Below, piece by piece: positions 6,450 to 11,471 of a stretch of 11,471 bases of DNA. The stretch is from Patescibacteria group bacterium (GTDB taxonomy: Bacteria; Patescibacteriota; Minisyncoccia; Minisyncoccales; PEYH01), in the NCBI GenBank assembly GCA_018901715.1, contig JAHIEL010000050.1:1-11471 (forward strand). The letters are read 5' to 3'. A model generated the notes under the pieces. That model was not told where the DNA came from, ran no database searches, and worked only from the letters and a program-made list of their open reading frames with translations. The position numbers and the translations under genes are program-made. The number at the start of each line of letters is the position of its first letter. Positions within the stretch are counted from its first letter, which is position 1.

Positions 6450-7382
6450 ATGTCCAATTCTTCGGCTAAAATTAAAGTCATAGGTGTTGGCGGTTCTGGC
6501 GGAAATGCAGTGAGTCGGATGGTAAAATGTAAAATACAGGGAGTGGATTTAATTGCTGCTAACTGCGATTTTCAGGATTTAAAAAAAACTAATGCTTTTC
6601 ATAAAATTCAAATAGGAAGAGATCTTACAAAAGGACTTGGCGCTGGAATGAATCCCAGTATTGGCAAGAAAGCAGCAGAAGAAAGCTCTGACGAAATAAA
6701 ACAAGCACTATTAGGCGCTGATATTGTTTTTGTAGTTTGTGGTCTTGGCGGAGGCACTGGCAGTGGCGCATCTTCAGTTATTGCAGGCATTGCCAAGGAA
6801 TTAGGAGCTCTAACCATCGGGGCAGTCACTCTGCCTTTTGCTTTTGAAGGAGCGCAAAGAAAAAGAATTGCAGCTATTGGCGAAAAGAAATTAAGAGAAA
6901 AAGTTGATACTCTTTTTGTTATCCCAAACGACAATCTTTTGTCCCAAATAAAAGAAGACACTACTTGTGAAAACGCTTTTTGGATTTGTGATGAAGTTCT
7001 GCGACAAGCAGTTCAAGGCATTTCTGACTTAATCGTGAGACCGGGAATTATTAATGTTGATTTTGCAGATGTTAAATCAATAATGGCTGACTCTGGTTCT
7101 GCTTTATTTGGAGTAGGAATGGGCAAAGGTGAGAATAAGATTGAAGATGCCGCAGCTGCCACGCTTAATTCTCCATTTTTGCAATTTCCAATTAAAGGAG
7201 CAAAAAGAATTCTTTTCAATATCACAGGTGGAAAGAATTTGTCTTTAATGGAAGTAGAACAGGCAGCTAAAATCATCACTCAAGACACTTCTGCCACCAA
7301 AGTTATCTTTGGAGCAATAGAAGACAAAAAACTCAAACCCGACCAAGTCAAAATCACCCTCATCGCCGCCGGAATTGAGTAG
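6450..7382 (+). CDS. ftsZ: Cell division GTPase FtsZ lacking the C-terminal tail
   Basis: Tubulin-like GTPase that forms the division ring. Visible motifs: T1 loop GVGGSGGNAVSRM (12-24), tubulin signature GLGGGTGSGA (98-107), and synergy T7 loop NVDFADVKSIM (202-212) with N202, D204 and D207. The second domain runs to the final VKITLIAAGIE (300-310). The protein stops exactly where the globular domain ends. There is no linker and no conserved C-terminal peptide (the D/E-I-P-x-F/Y-L type), which normally binds FtsA. At 310 residues it is well below the usual 350-400. The other two frames just downstream do not restore a tail, so a frameshift is unlikely. No SD is present; the ATG is 5 nt after ftsA. 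GTPase identity is secure. Confidence 0.95.
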   Translation: MSNSSAKIKVIGVGGSGGNAVSRMVKCKIQGVDLIAANCDFQDLKKTNAFHKIQIGRDLTKGLGAGMNPSIGKKAAEESSDEIKQALLGADIVFVVCGLGGGTGSGASSVIAGIAKELGALTIGAVTLPFAFEGAQRKRIAAIGEKKLREKVDTLFVIPNDNLLSQIKEDTTCENAFWICDEVLRQAVQGISDLIVRPGIINVDFADVKSIMADSGSALFGVGMGKGENKIEDAAAATLNSPFLQFPIKGAKRILFNITGGKNLSLMEVEQAAKIITQDTSATKVIFGAIEDKKLKPDQVKITLIAAGIE

Positions 7383-7409
7383 GGTTCAAGGTAAAATGAC
7401 CCCATTTTT
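7382..7409 (+). terminator. Possible weak terminator after ftsZ
   Basis: GGGTTCA (7382-7388) can pair with TGACCC (7397-7402) with one bulged T, followed by CA and five T (7405-7409). The stem is short, so read-through into the next ORF is plausible. Confidence 0.3.
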
Positions 7410-7445
7410 CAATAGAATGAAGTAAATATAATTATTTTTATTATT

Positions 7446-7631
7446 ATGTTTTTACCGCTATTAATAATAATTTTATTCTTCTCATTTCTGCTAATATTTA
7501 TCGGGCTTTTGTTACGGAAGAGAAATAATTATAAAAAAGTGGGAATCTCATTTTTAGTCCTAGGATTGTTGGTGGGCATATTGACAGGTATAATTATTTG
7601 GGTTTTAAGTATTATTCAATATAACAAATAG
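7446..7631 (+). CDS. Small two-helix membrane protein, unknown
   Basis: A 61-residue hydrophobic protein with two predicted membrane helices (about 2-22 and 34-56) separated by a basic loop RKRNNYKK (24-31). By the positive-inside rule the loop should face the cytoplasm, with both ends outside. It has no cysteines and no recognised family. TATAAT at 7427-7432 lies 13 nt before the ATG and may be a -10 box with a very short leader, but the upstream -35 is poor. No SD is present. The gene lies 63 nt after ftsZ and could be read through from that operon. Hydrophobic AT-rich ORFs can arise by chance, so this is a moderate call; the helix-loop-helix charge pattern favours a real protein. Confidence 0.55.
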   Translation: MFLPLLIIILFFSFLLIFIGLLLRKRNNYKKVGISFLVLGLLVGILTGIIIWVLSIIQYNK

Positions 7632-7661
7632 GGACCAGTCTCCAAAAGGGGCTAGCCAAAA

Positions 7662-7682
7662 TGTAGATGTTTAACATCTACA
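7662..7682. repeat. Perfect 10+1+10 palindrome
   Basis: TGTAGATGTT (7662-7671) and AACATCTACA (7673-7682) are exact inverse complements around a single T. As RNA it would fold as an 8-bp stem with a 5-nt loop; as DNA it has the look of an operator or a REP-like palindrome. No T run follows, so it is not an obvious terminator. It lies between the membrane ORF and the methyltransferase gene. Confidence 0.7.
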
Positions 7683-7704
7683 CAATATAAGTCCGTTACC
7701 CAGT

Positions 7705-7736
7705 CGGGGGGAAGTCCGACTTCCCCCCGTTAAAAA
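7705..7736. repeat. 32-nt dispersed palindromic repeat, copy 1
   Basis: Arms CGGGGGGAAGT (7705-7715) and ACTTCCCCCCG (7719-7729) form a perfect 11-bp stem around CCG, followed by TTAAAAA. Copy 2 at 8595-8626 matches 30 of 32 positions in the same orientation. The remaining 85 nt up to the methyltransferase start contain only a minor hairpin (GGCAA 7776-7780 with TTGCC 7788-7792). Confidence 0.85.
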
Positions 7737-7821
7737 TGGGGCTTGATTCTTTAAAGTTATAGACCGAATGGGGGAGGCAAGAGAAAATTGCCATAGGAAA
7801 AATTTATGATAGAGTAAGGGT

Positions 7822-8580
7822 ATGCGGAAACAAACATCAATCAATTATAAAAAGCTTTATAATAGAGTTGGCCAGCGTATTGGTTGGGACTTTAGTAAAT
7901 TGAAAGTGATTTCAGAAGGCGAAAAACATAATTTCTATCAGGAGGTCGTTAAGAGTTGCCAAAAGTCTGACCTATTGCTTGATATTGGCACTGGAGGAGG
8001 AGAGAAAGTGTTAAAAATTGCGCCTTTATTGTTTTTTTTAATTGGAATAGATAGTTCTGAAGCAATGATTAATACTGCTGATAAAAATCTAAGAAAATCT
8101 GGCCTTCTTAATGTTCGTTTTTTAAAAATGGATGCAAAGAAAATAATATTTCCTGATGAATTTTTTGATATTATTTCTTGTCGCCATTCAAATTTTTTTC
8201 CTAAAGAATTAATTCGGGCATTAACGGAACGCGGCATTTTTTTAACTCAGCAAGTTAGTGAAGCCGATAAAATTAATATTAAAAAAGCATTTGGCAGGGG
8301 ACAGAATTTTAGAATTAAAGATGGAACGACTAAGGATCATCATATTAAAGAGCTCCGGAAAGCAGGATTCTCTGAAATTAAATCTTTTGATTATAATACC
8401 AAAGAATTTTACCAAACTCCTGAAGATTTGATTTTTCTCCTGCGCAATACGCCTATTATTCCAAACTTTGGTTGTAAATCCAATGATTTTAAAATTCTTA
8501 CACAATTTATTAAAGACAACGCCACTGTTAAAGGAATTGCAACAAATTCAAAGCGTTATATGATAATCGCTAAAAAATAA
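7822..8580 (+). CDS. Class I SAM-dependent methyltransferase, substrate unknown
   Basis: A 252-residue protein with a Rossmann-type SAM-binding domain: motif I LLLDIGTGGGE (51-61), acidic residue after strand 2 in GIDSSEAMI (D77), motif III-like KMDAKKIIFPDEFFDII (102-118) with D104, and a C-terminal helical part. It fits the Methyltransf_11/UbiE-like fold group, which methylates many small molecules and macromolecules, so the substrate cannot be named. The N-terminal 45 residues, with NYKKLYNRVG, may form a lid or substrate-recognition segment. AAGGG ends just one base before the ATG, too close for a good SD. The gene stands alone between two copies of a palindromic repeat and is followed by a bidirectional terminator-like hairpin. 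Composition is AT-rich like the core genes. Confidence 0.85.
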   Translation: MRKQTSINYKKLYNRVGQRIGWDFSKLKVISEGEKHNFYQEVVKSCQKSDLLLDIGTGGGEKVLKIAPLLFFLIGIDSSEAMINTADKNLRKSGLLNVRFLKMDAKKIIFPDEFFDIISCRHSNFFPKELIRALTERGIFLTQQVSEADKINIKKAFGRGQNFRIKDGTTKDHHIKELRKAGFSEIKSFDYNTKEFYQTPEDLIFLLRNTPIIPNFGCKSNDFKILTQFIKDNATVKGIATNSKRYMIIAKK

Positions 8581-8594
8581 TAAGCATATGCGAG

Positions 8595-8626
8595 CGGGGG
8601 GAAGTCCGACTTCCCCGAGTTAAAAA
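8595..8626. repeat. 32-nt dispersed palindromic repeat, copy 2
   Basis: Matches copy 1 (7705-7736) except for two bases (8617-8618, GA for CC), which shorten the stem to GGGGAAGT (8598-8605) with ACTTCCCC (8609-8616). The conserved GTTAAAAA tail is retained outside the stem, so the copies share more than the palindrome. It begins 14 nt after the methyltransferase stop. Confidence 0.85.
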
Positions 8627-8649
8627 ACCCTTGTTTTACAGGGGTTTTT
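8623..8649. terminator. Bidirectional intrinsic terminator after the methyltransferase gene
   Basis: AAAAACCCTTGT (8623-8634) and ACAGGGGTTTTT (8638-8649) form a 12-bp stem with one G-U pair and a TTT loop. The A/T tracts at the two ends provide a U run in either direction. Confidence 0.85.
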
Positions 8650-8659
8650 AGATAGGGGG

Positions 8660-8698
8660 ATCGTGGATGTTATTTATTAATTTATCATCCCGATTTTT
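8660..8698 (+). other. Second terminator-like hairpin upstream of the nuclease
   Basis: ATCG (8660-8663) plus GGATG (8665-8669) pair with CATCC (8686-8690) plus CGAT (8691-8694), with one bulged T and a 16-nt AT-rich loop, then a run of T to 8698. It could be a back-up terminator or part of the nuclease control region, since the putative -35 starts at its end. Confidence 0.35.
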
Positions 8699-8724
8699 GA
8701 GTAAAGGGTTGTTTTTTTTATAAA
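8697..8724 (+). promoter_or_regulatory. Putative promoter of the nuclease gene
   Basis: TTGAGT (8697-8702) and TATAAA (8719-8724) are 16 nt apart, and the position just after two terminator-like hairpins fits an independent promoter. The predicted start is about 8731, leaving about a 40-nt leader that contains the SD. Match quality is moderate and the tract is T-rich, so this is tentative. Confidence 0.45.
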
Positions 8725-8771
8725 AATATGATTGGACAGAAAGCAGTTCTTTTAATTCGGAGGGTGAGAAG

Positions 8772-9806
8772 ATGATTACGATAACGCCAACTAAGATTAG
8801 TGACTACATCTTTTGCGCTTATAAGTACTGGCTAACTATCCAGAGACCGAAAATTAAAGCACCTCAGTCGCCAGAAGCTGTCGTAGGCGCTGGCCTCCAT
8901 ATGGCTATCAATCGTTCTTTATATCGAATCGTTGATATGCCCAAGGCAAGACAAAAGAGAATAGAAAAGGGTGAAGCAACAGAGTATTTTTATAAAACTC
9001 TGCGAGGATTCATTTCTTTTTCTGCGGGATTGCTCGCCGAGATACTGAAGGGGGAGAATGGTATCCATCGTCAGATCAGAGACAAAAGGCCAATTAAGTG
9101 GCCCAAGGATATTTCTCCAAAAGATCTTAAAGATCTTAAGGAAAAATATTTGCTTACAGCTCTTTGGATGGCCAAGGAATACTATATAAAGAATCAAGAT
9201 AAGCCGGCTCCTTTTTTAAGAGAGAAAAAACTCAGATATCCTCTTGCAGAAGAAATAAGGTCGGGCGTAAGCTTGGTTGGTATTATTGACCAAGTACGTA
9301 AAAATAGTCAGGGTCAAATATATATTGCAGATCTCAAAACTGGCTTTGACCCTTTTGATTATGTTTTCAGAAAAACTGAAGGTGATGTAGTGGTTCCGCT
9401 AACAAGACTCTATATCAATTATCAGCTCAGTACCTATTGGTATCTTTTTAGCAAGTACTATGGTGAGCCTCATATGGCTGCGCTTTACTATCTAAAAACT
9501 GGCCAAATTTATCTTACTCATCGAACAGAAGAGCAAATTCAGCAACTCTTTGAGGTGATTAGTAGAATGCTTGAAGCATTAGAAAAAGAAGATTTCCGCC
9601 CTACTGGGCTCGAAGCTAATCATTGTCGATATTGTGACTATAGTGATGTTTGCAAGCCATATTCGCAAGTACCGGGAGTAAGGCCGCGAACCATCGATGA
9701 AATTGAGGAAGGATTTCCCGACACCGTCAGACTCAAGCAAGAGCTTGAACAAGTTCTTCAGGGTTCAATTAATTACCGGCCCAGATTGAAATTAAAAAAA
9801 AGATAA
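8772..9806 (+). CDS. PD-(D/E)XK nuclease, Cas4/RecB-like, with Fe-S cysteines
   Basis: A 344-residue predicted DNA nuclease. Catalytic-core residues: H43 in GAGLHMA, D173 in VGIIDQV, D187-x-K189 in IADLKTG, and Q218-x3-Y222 in QLSTY. Cysteines 15, 285, 288 and 294 (FCAYKYW, then CRYC and DVC) match the one-plus-three arrangement that holds a 4Fe-4S cluster in Cas4 and AddB/RecB-like nucleases. It is longer than Cas4 (about 200 residues) because of a 120-residue mostly helical insertion between H43 and D173 and a charged tail after 300. The SD GGAGG (8759-8763) sits 8 nt before the ATG, unlike the core genes. No CRISPR array or cas1/cas2 lies in the window, so a repair, recombination or defence role is as likely as adaptation. 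Hand-counted GC over 9001-9180 is 42%. Confidence 0.85.
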   Translation: MITITPTKISDYIFCAYKYWLTIQRPKIKAPQSPEAVVGAGLHMAINRSLYRIVDMPKARQKRIEKGEATEYFYKTLRGFISFSAGLLAEILKGENGIHRQIRDKRPIKWPKDISPKDLKDLKEKYLLTALWMAKEYYIKNQDKPAPFLREKKLRYPLAEEIRSGVSLVGIIDQVRKNSQGQIYIADLKTGFDPFDYVFRKTEGDVVVPLTRLYINYQLSTYWYLFSKYYGEPHMAALYYLKTGQIYLTHRTEEQIQQLFEVISRMLEALEKEDFRPTGLEANHCRYCDYSDVCKPYSQVPGVRPRTIDEIEEGFPDTVRLKQELEQVLQGSINYRPRLKLKKR

Positions 9807-9814
9807 AAAACAGC

Positions 9815-9846
9815 AGGCTCCACCATGTCGAGCCTTTTTCTTTTTT
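9815..9846 (+). terminator. Intrinsic terminator of the nuclease gene
   Basis: AGGCTC (9815-9820) pairs with GAGCCT (9830-9835) across a 9-nt loop, followed by TTTTTCTTTTTT. It starts 8 nt after the stop codon. Confidence 0.85.
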
Positions 9847-9893
9847 GTAAAAAAACTGGATTAGAATATATGGCCTTAACCAAGTTAAAATAG

Positions 9894-9930
9894 AAAAGCG
9901 GTGCTGACTTATTGTCTCGCACCGCTCTTT
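9894..9930. terminator. Bidirectional terminator between the convergent nuclease and pyr genes
   Basis: GCGGTGC (9898-9904) pairs with GCACCGC (9919-9925) across a 14-nt loop. The stem is flanked by AAAA on the left and TCTTT on the right, giving U-rich tails for both strands. It lies 35 nt past the pyrE stop and most likely ends the pyr transcript; for the plus strand it backs up the terminator at 9815. Confidence 0.8.
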
Positions 9931-9964
9931 TACTCTTTTATTTATTAAAGTGCCCTAGAGAACA

Positions 9965-10561
9965 TCAGCTAAGCTGGGCTTGGACTTCTTTAGCTCGGCT
10001 TCCTGGGCGATGAGCAGAAATTCCTTTAGCGCACAATGGGCATTCTTCTGGCGAATAGTTAGAAAAGTCAAGTTGAATGAGTGACTGGACTGACATCCCT
10101 TCAACCACATGAGAAGAGGAGCGGTCCACAATAGCGACAAGGCCAACGGGCTGAGTTTCGTTATCAGCAAGCAGTGCCAAAATTTCTTCTGTTGTCTGGC
10201 CGGTTGTGACCACATCTTCCACAATCAGGACCCGTTCTTGAGGATTAAGAGTGAATCCGCGTCGCAGGCAAAACTCACCATTTGACCCTCTCTCAGGAAA
10301 AAGGAATGGCCGATCAAGCGCCCGGGCGACCTCATGACCAATCAGAATACCTCCCAGAATAGGCGAGATTACCCTGTCTACTTTTTCCTTTACACAAATA
10401 GCGAGCGCCTTACCAAGAATTTCAGCGCGCCTGGGGTCCTCCAGCACCCTTGCGCATTGAACATACATCTCGGCATGTCTTCCCGAAGAAAGAATAAAAT
10501 GTCCCTTTGATATCGCCCCGCTTTCAGTCAACATTTGCAATACTTCTTGCTCCGTAATCAC
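9965..10561 (-). CDS. pyrE: Orotate phosphoribosyltransferase
   Basis: PyrE joins orotate to PRPP to make orotidine 5'-monophosphate, the fifth step of UMP synthesis. The 198-residue protein has the N-terminal HFILSSGRHAEMY (21-33), the SPILGGILIG loop (66-75) and the PRPP-binding motif VLIVEDVVTTGQTT (111-124). The C-terminal ECPLCAKG (173-180), with C174 and C177, resembles a tail seen in a subset of bacterial PyrE proteins. The start is GTG at 10561, supported by AAAGGAGG 9 nt upstream; the SD overlaps the pyrF stop codon, a coupling arrangement. It is last in a pyrK-pyrF-pyrE operon and ends in TGA. GC in a 180-base sample (10201-10380) is 52%, far above the core genes of the window. Confidence 0.94.
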   Translation of the reverse strand: MITEQEVLQMLTESGAISKGHFILSSGRHAEMYVQCARVLEDPRRAEILGKALAICVKEKVDRVISPILGGILIGHEVARALDRPFLFPERGSNGEFCLRRGFTLNPQERVLIVEDVVTTGQTTEEILALLADNETQPVGLVAIVDRSSSHVVEGMSVQSLIQLDFSNYSPEECPLCAKGISAHRPGSRAKEVQAQLS

Positions 10562-10570
10562 AACTAGATA

Positions 10571-10578
10571 CCTCCTTT
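10571..10578 (-). promoter_or_regulatory. Shine-Dalgarno site of pyrE
   Basis: AAAGGAGG on the minus strand, 9 nt before the GTG start and sharing a base with the pyrF stop codon TAA (10580-10578). It fixes the GTG start and is the strongest SD in the window, where most core genes have none. Confidence 0.85.
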
Positions 10579-11327
10579 TAGCTCCCTATAATCTGAGCAG
10601 CAAACTTTTCAGCCGCTGCCTTTCTATCTTTCGCCTCGTAAATGGCCCGGCCAATAATGGCATGCCAGTTCTGGCCGGCTTGCTTTTCCGCTTTGGCAAT
10701 ATGTCCGTTTTGGGAAATAAAACCAGGAGTGTAGAGAGCAAAATCATCGCAACCAGTTGATGTCCTGATGAGACGACGATAAAGCCTGATAAGTTCGGGT
10801 CGATTTCCAGGCATAACAAAATCCCTTACTCCTAATTTGGCCGCTTGCTTGTAAATCAGTGAGGGGCCTGTGTTGGCAATAAATCCCCCTTCTTTTTCTA
10901 AAAACTCTGGTTGAGTCATACAACCACCAACCAGAACTGGAAACTCGTTATCCTGACAGGCATTAATCCATGCCTTTTCAGTAGCCATGCCTCCAAAGGG
11001 AAAAAGAATTAGAGCATCTGCCCCGGAAGAGATAACTGCCTTCACAAAAGCCGAACCTAAATCCGGGATATCAGTACCTGCTTTTTGGTGATCATAGATT
11101 ACAGGCAGCTCAATTGGCAGGTCAATCTGCTTAATTTGCTTCTTAACTGCTGACACTACAGCCGCTAAGCCGTACTTAATGACTAATATTGCCCCAACTT
11201 TGTAGCCGCCTATTCCCTTGACCCTAGCAGTCTCTTTGACCAATTGGCTCAAATCTTCAATCGTTGATACATCACAAGCAATAATGATGCTTCTGGCTAG
11301 TTTGATCAGTTTTTTCACTTCAATCAC
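10578..11327 (-). CDS. pyrF: Orotidine 5'-phosphate decarboxylase with variant active-site spacing
   Basis: PyrF decarboxylates OMP to UMP. The 249-residue protein is a TIM-barrel candidate with ACDV (17-20, substrate Asp19), GYKVG with K43, TPGF (200-203, the phosphate-side PG motif) and GRAIY (227-231). The catalytic region reads YDHQKAGTDIPDLG: D79, K82 and D86, spaced D-x2-K-x3-D rather than the usual D-x-K-x2-D, with the following IP retained. The chemistry residues are present but displaced, so this is a divergent clade or an altered site. The operon position between pyrK and pyrE supports the OMP decarboxylase call. The start is GTG at 11327, 3 nt after AAGGA; a GTG at 11318 would have a 12-nt spacing and remains possible. 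The gap to pyrK is 6 nt. Confidence 0.88.
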   Translation of the reverse strand: MIEVKKLIKLARSIIIACDVSTIEDLSQLVKETARVKGIGGYKVGAILVIKYGLAAVVSAVKKQIKQIDLPIELPVIYDHQKAGTDIPDLGSAFVKAVISSGADALILFPFGGMATEKAWINACQDNEFPVLVGGCMTQPEFLEKEGGFIANTGPSLIYKQAAKLGVRDFVMPGNRPELIRLYRRLIRTSTGCDDFALYTPGFISQNGHIAKAEKQAGQNWHAIIGRAIYEAKDRKAAAEKFAAQIIGS

Positions 11328-11333
11328 CTATCC

Positions 11334-11471
11334 TTAAATTTGGTCTTGTCTTAGAAATGTTCCGTCAATACAGCTTCTATAACCTTTTGAAGTGGCACAG
11401 CTTCCGCAGAGACCAATTCCGCACTTGGTTAAAAGTTCTATTGAGGAATAGATTTTCTCTGGATCAAGATA
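11334..11471 (-). CDS. pyrK: Dihydroorotate dehydrogenase electron-transfer subunit, C-terminal end only
   Basis: Only the last 45 residues lie in the window; the 5' part is beyond the right edge. The fragment contains CGIGLCGSC followed by RSCIDGTFL. Its cysteines, spaced C-x4-C-x2-C-x8-C, match the 2Fe-2S cluster of PyrK, which passes electrons from dihydroorotate dehydrogenase PyrD to NAD via FAD. The motif also occurs in related ferredoxin-reductase-type subunits, but adjacency to pyrF and pyrE makes PyrK the best reading. It precedes pyrF by 6 nt on the same strand. A pyrD and the operon promoter are expected further right, outside the window. Confidence 0.8.
   Translation of the reverse strand, partial: YLDPEKIYSSIELLTKCGIGLCGSCATSKGYRSCIDGTFLRQDQI

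Noticed and set aside
7382..7402. tRNA-like GGGTTCAAG segment after ftsZ
   Set aside because: It looks like part of a T-arm, but no acceptor, D or anticodon arm can be paired around it.
8772..9806. Calling the nuclease cas4 outright
   Set aside because: No CRISPR array or other cas gene in the window, and the protein is much longer than Cas4; the motif set is shared with other RecB-like nucleases.
9875..9887. TTAAC-CAA-GTTAA mini-palindrome before the bidirectional terminator
   Set aside because: Five AT-rich base pairs with a 3-nt loop are expected by chance in this composition.
9955..10224. 89-aa minus-strand ORF overlapping pyrE in another frame
   Set aside because: PyrE motifs, SD and start are in the other frame; no family features here.

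Overview
The window looks like a chromosomal segment of a Candidatus Patescibacteria (CPR) bacterium, most likely Parcubacteria-like. That placement is inference from compact AT-rich core genes with almost no Shine-Dalgarno (SD) sequences, short housekeeping proteins, and the mixture dprA-pth / lepB / hisS / rpsU-yqeY-ybeY-ftsA-ftsZ. TGA and TAA/TAG all act as stops (pth and pyrE end in TGA), so the genetic code is standard; this argues against the TGA=Gly lineages (Gracilibacteria, Absconditabacteria).

Layout. (1) 1-1435, minus strand: pth (peptidyl-tRNA hydrolase) overlapping the 5' end of dprA, which runs off the left edge. (2) 1436-1575: three GC-rich hairpins, two of them related copies, resembling a REP cluster. 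(3) 1582-1990, plus strand: a self-contained unit with promoter, a 15-codon Cys-rich leader ORF with its own SD, a 73-residue unknown protein with its own SD, and a strong terminator. (4) 2030-3994: lepB (signal peptidase I) and hisS, joined by a 22-nt tandem repeat that carries a small hairpin per unit. (5) 4034-7382: a tight operon rpsU-yqeY-ybeY-ftsA-ftsZ coupling translation genes to cell division. (6) 7446-8580: a small two-helix membrane protein and a SAM-dependent methyltransferase; the methyltransferase lies between two near-identical 32-nt palindromes. (7) 8697-9846: an insulated cassette with a Cas4/RecB-like PD-(D/E)XK nuclease carrying a full set of Fe-S cysteines. (8) 9965-11471, minus strand: pyrimidine operon pyrK(partial)-pyrF-pyrE, converging on the nuclease gene across a bidirectional terminator.

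How the parts work together. Pth, HisRS, bS21, YqeY and YbeY serve translation and ribosome quality. LepB processes exported proteins. FtsA and FtsZ build the division ring. PyrK/F/E cover the last steps of UMP synthesis. Two styles of gene start are visible. Core genes start at or a few bases after a -10-like box and lack an SD, suggesting leaderless or near-leaderless mRNAs. The 15+73-residue unit, the nuclease and the pyr genes have good SDs and a visibly higher GC content (hand counts of 180-base samples: lepB 31%, nuclease 42%, 73-aa gene 45%, pyrE 52%). This suggests different ancestry or expression class for those blocks.

Most worth following up: the Cys-rich leader/73-aa unit, FtsZ lacking any C-terminal tail although FtsA is its neighbour, the unusual spacing of the PyrF catalytic motif, the stand-alone Cas4-like nuclease, and the palindromic repeats. 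No tRNA, rRNA, CRISPR array or transposase gene was seen.
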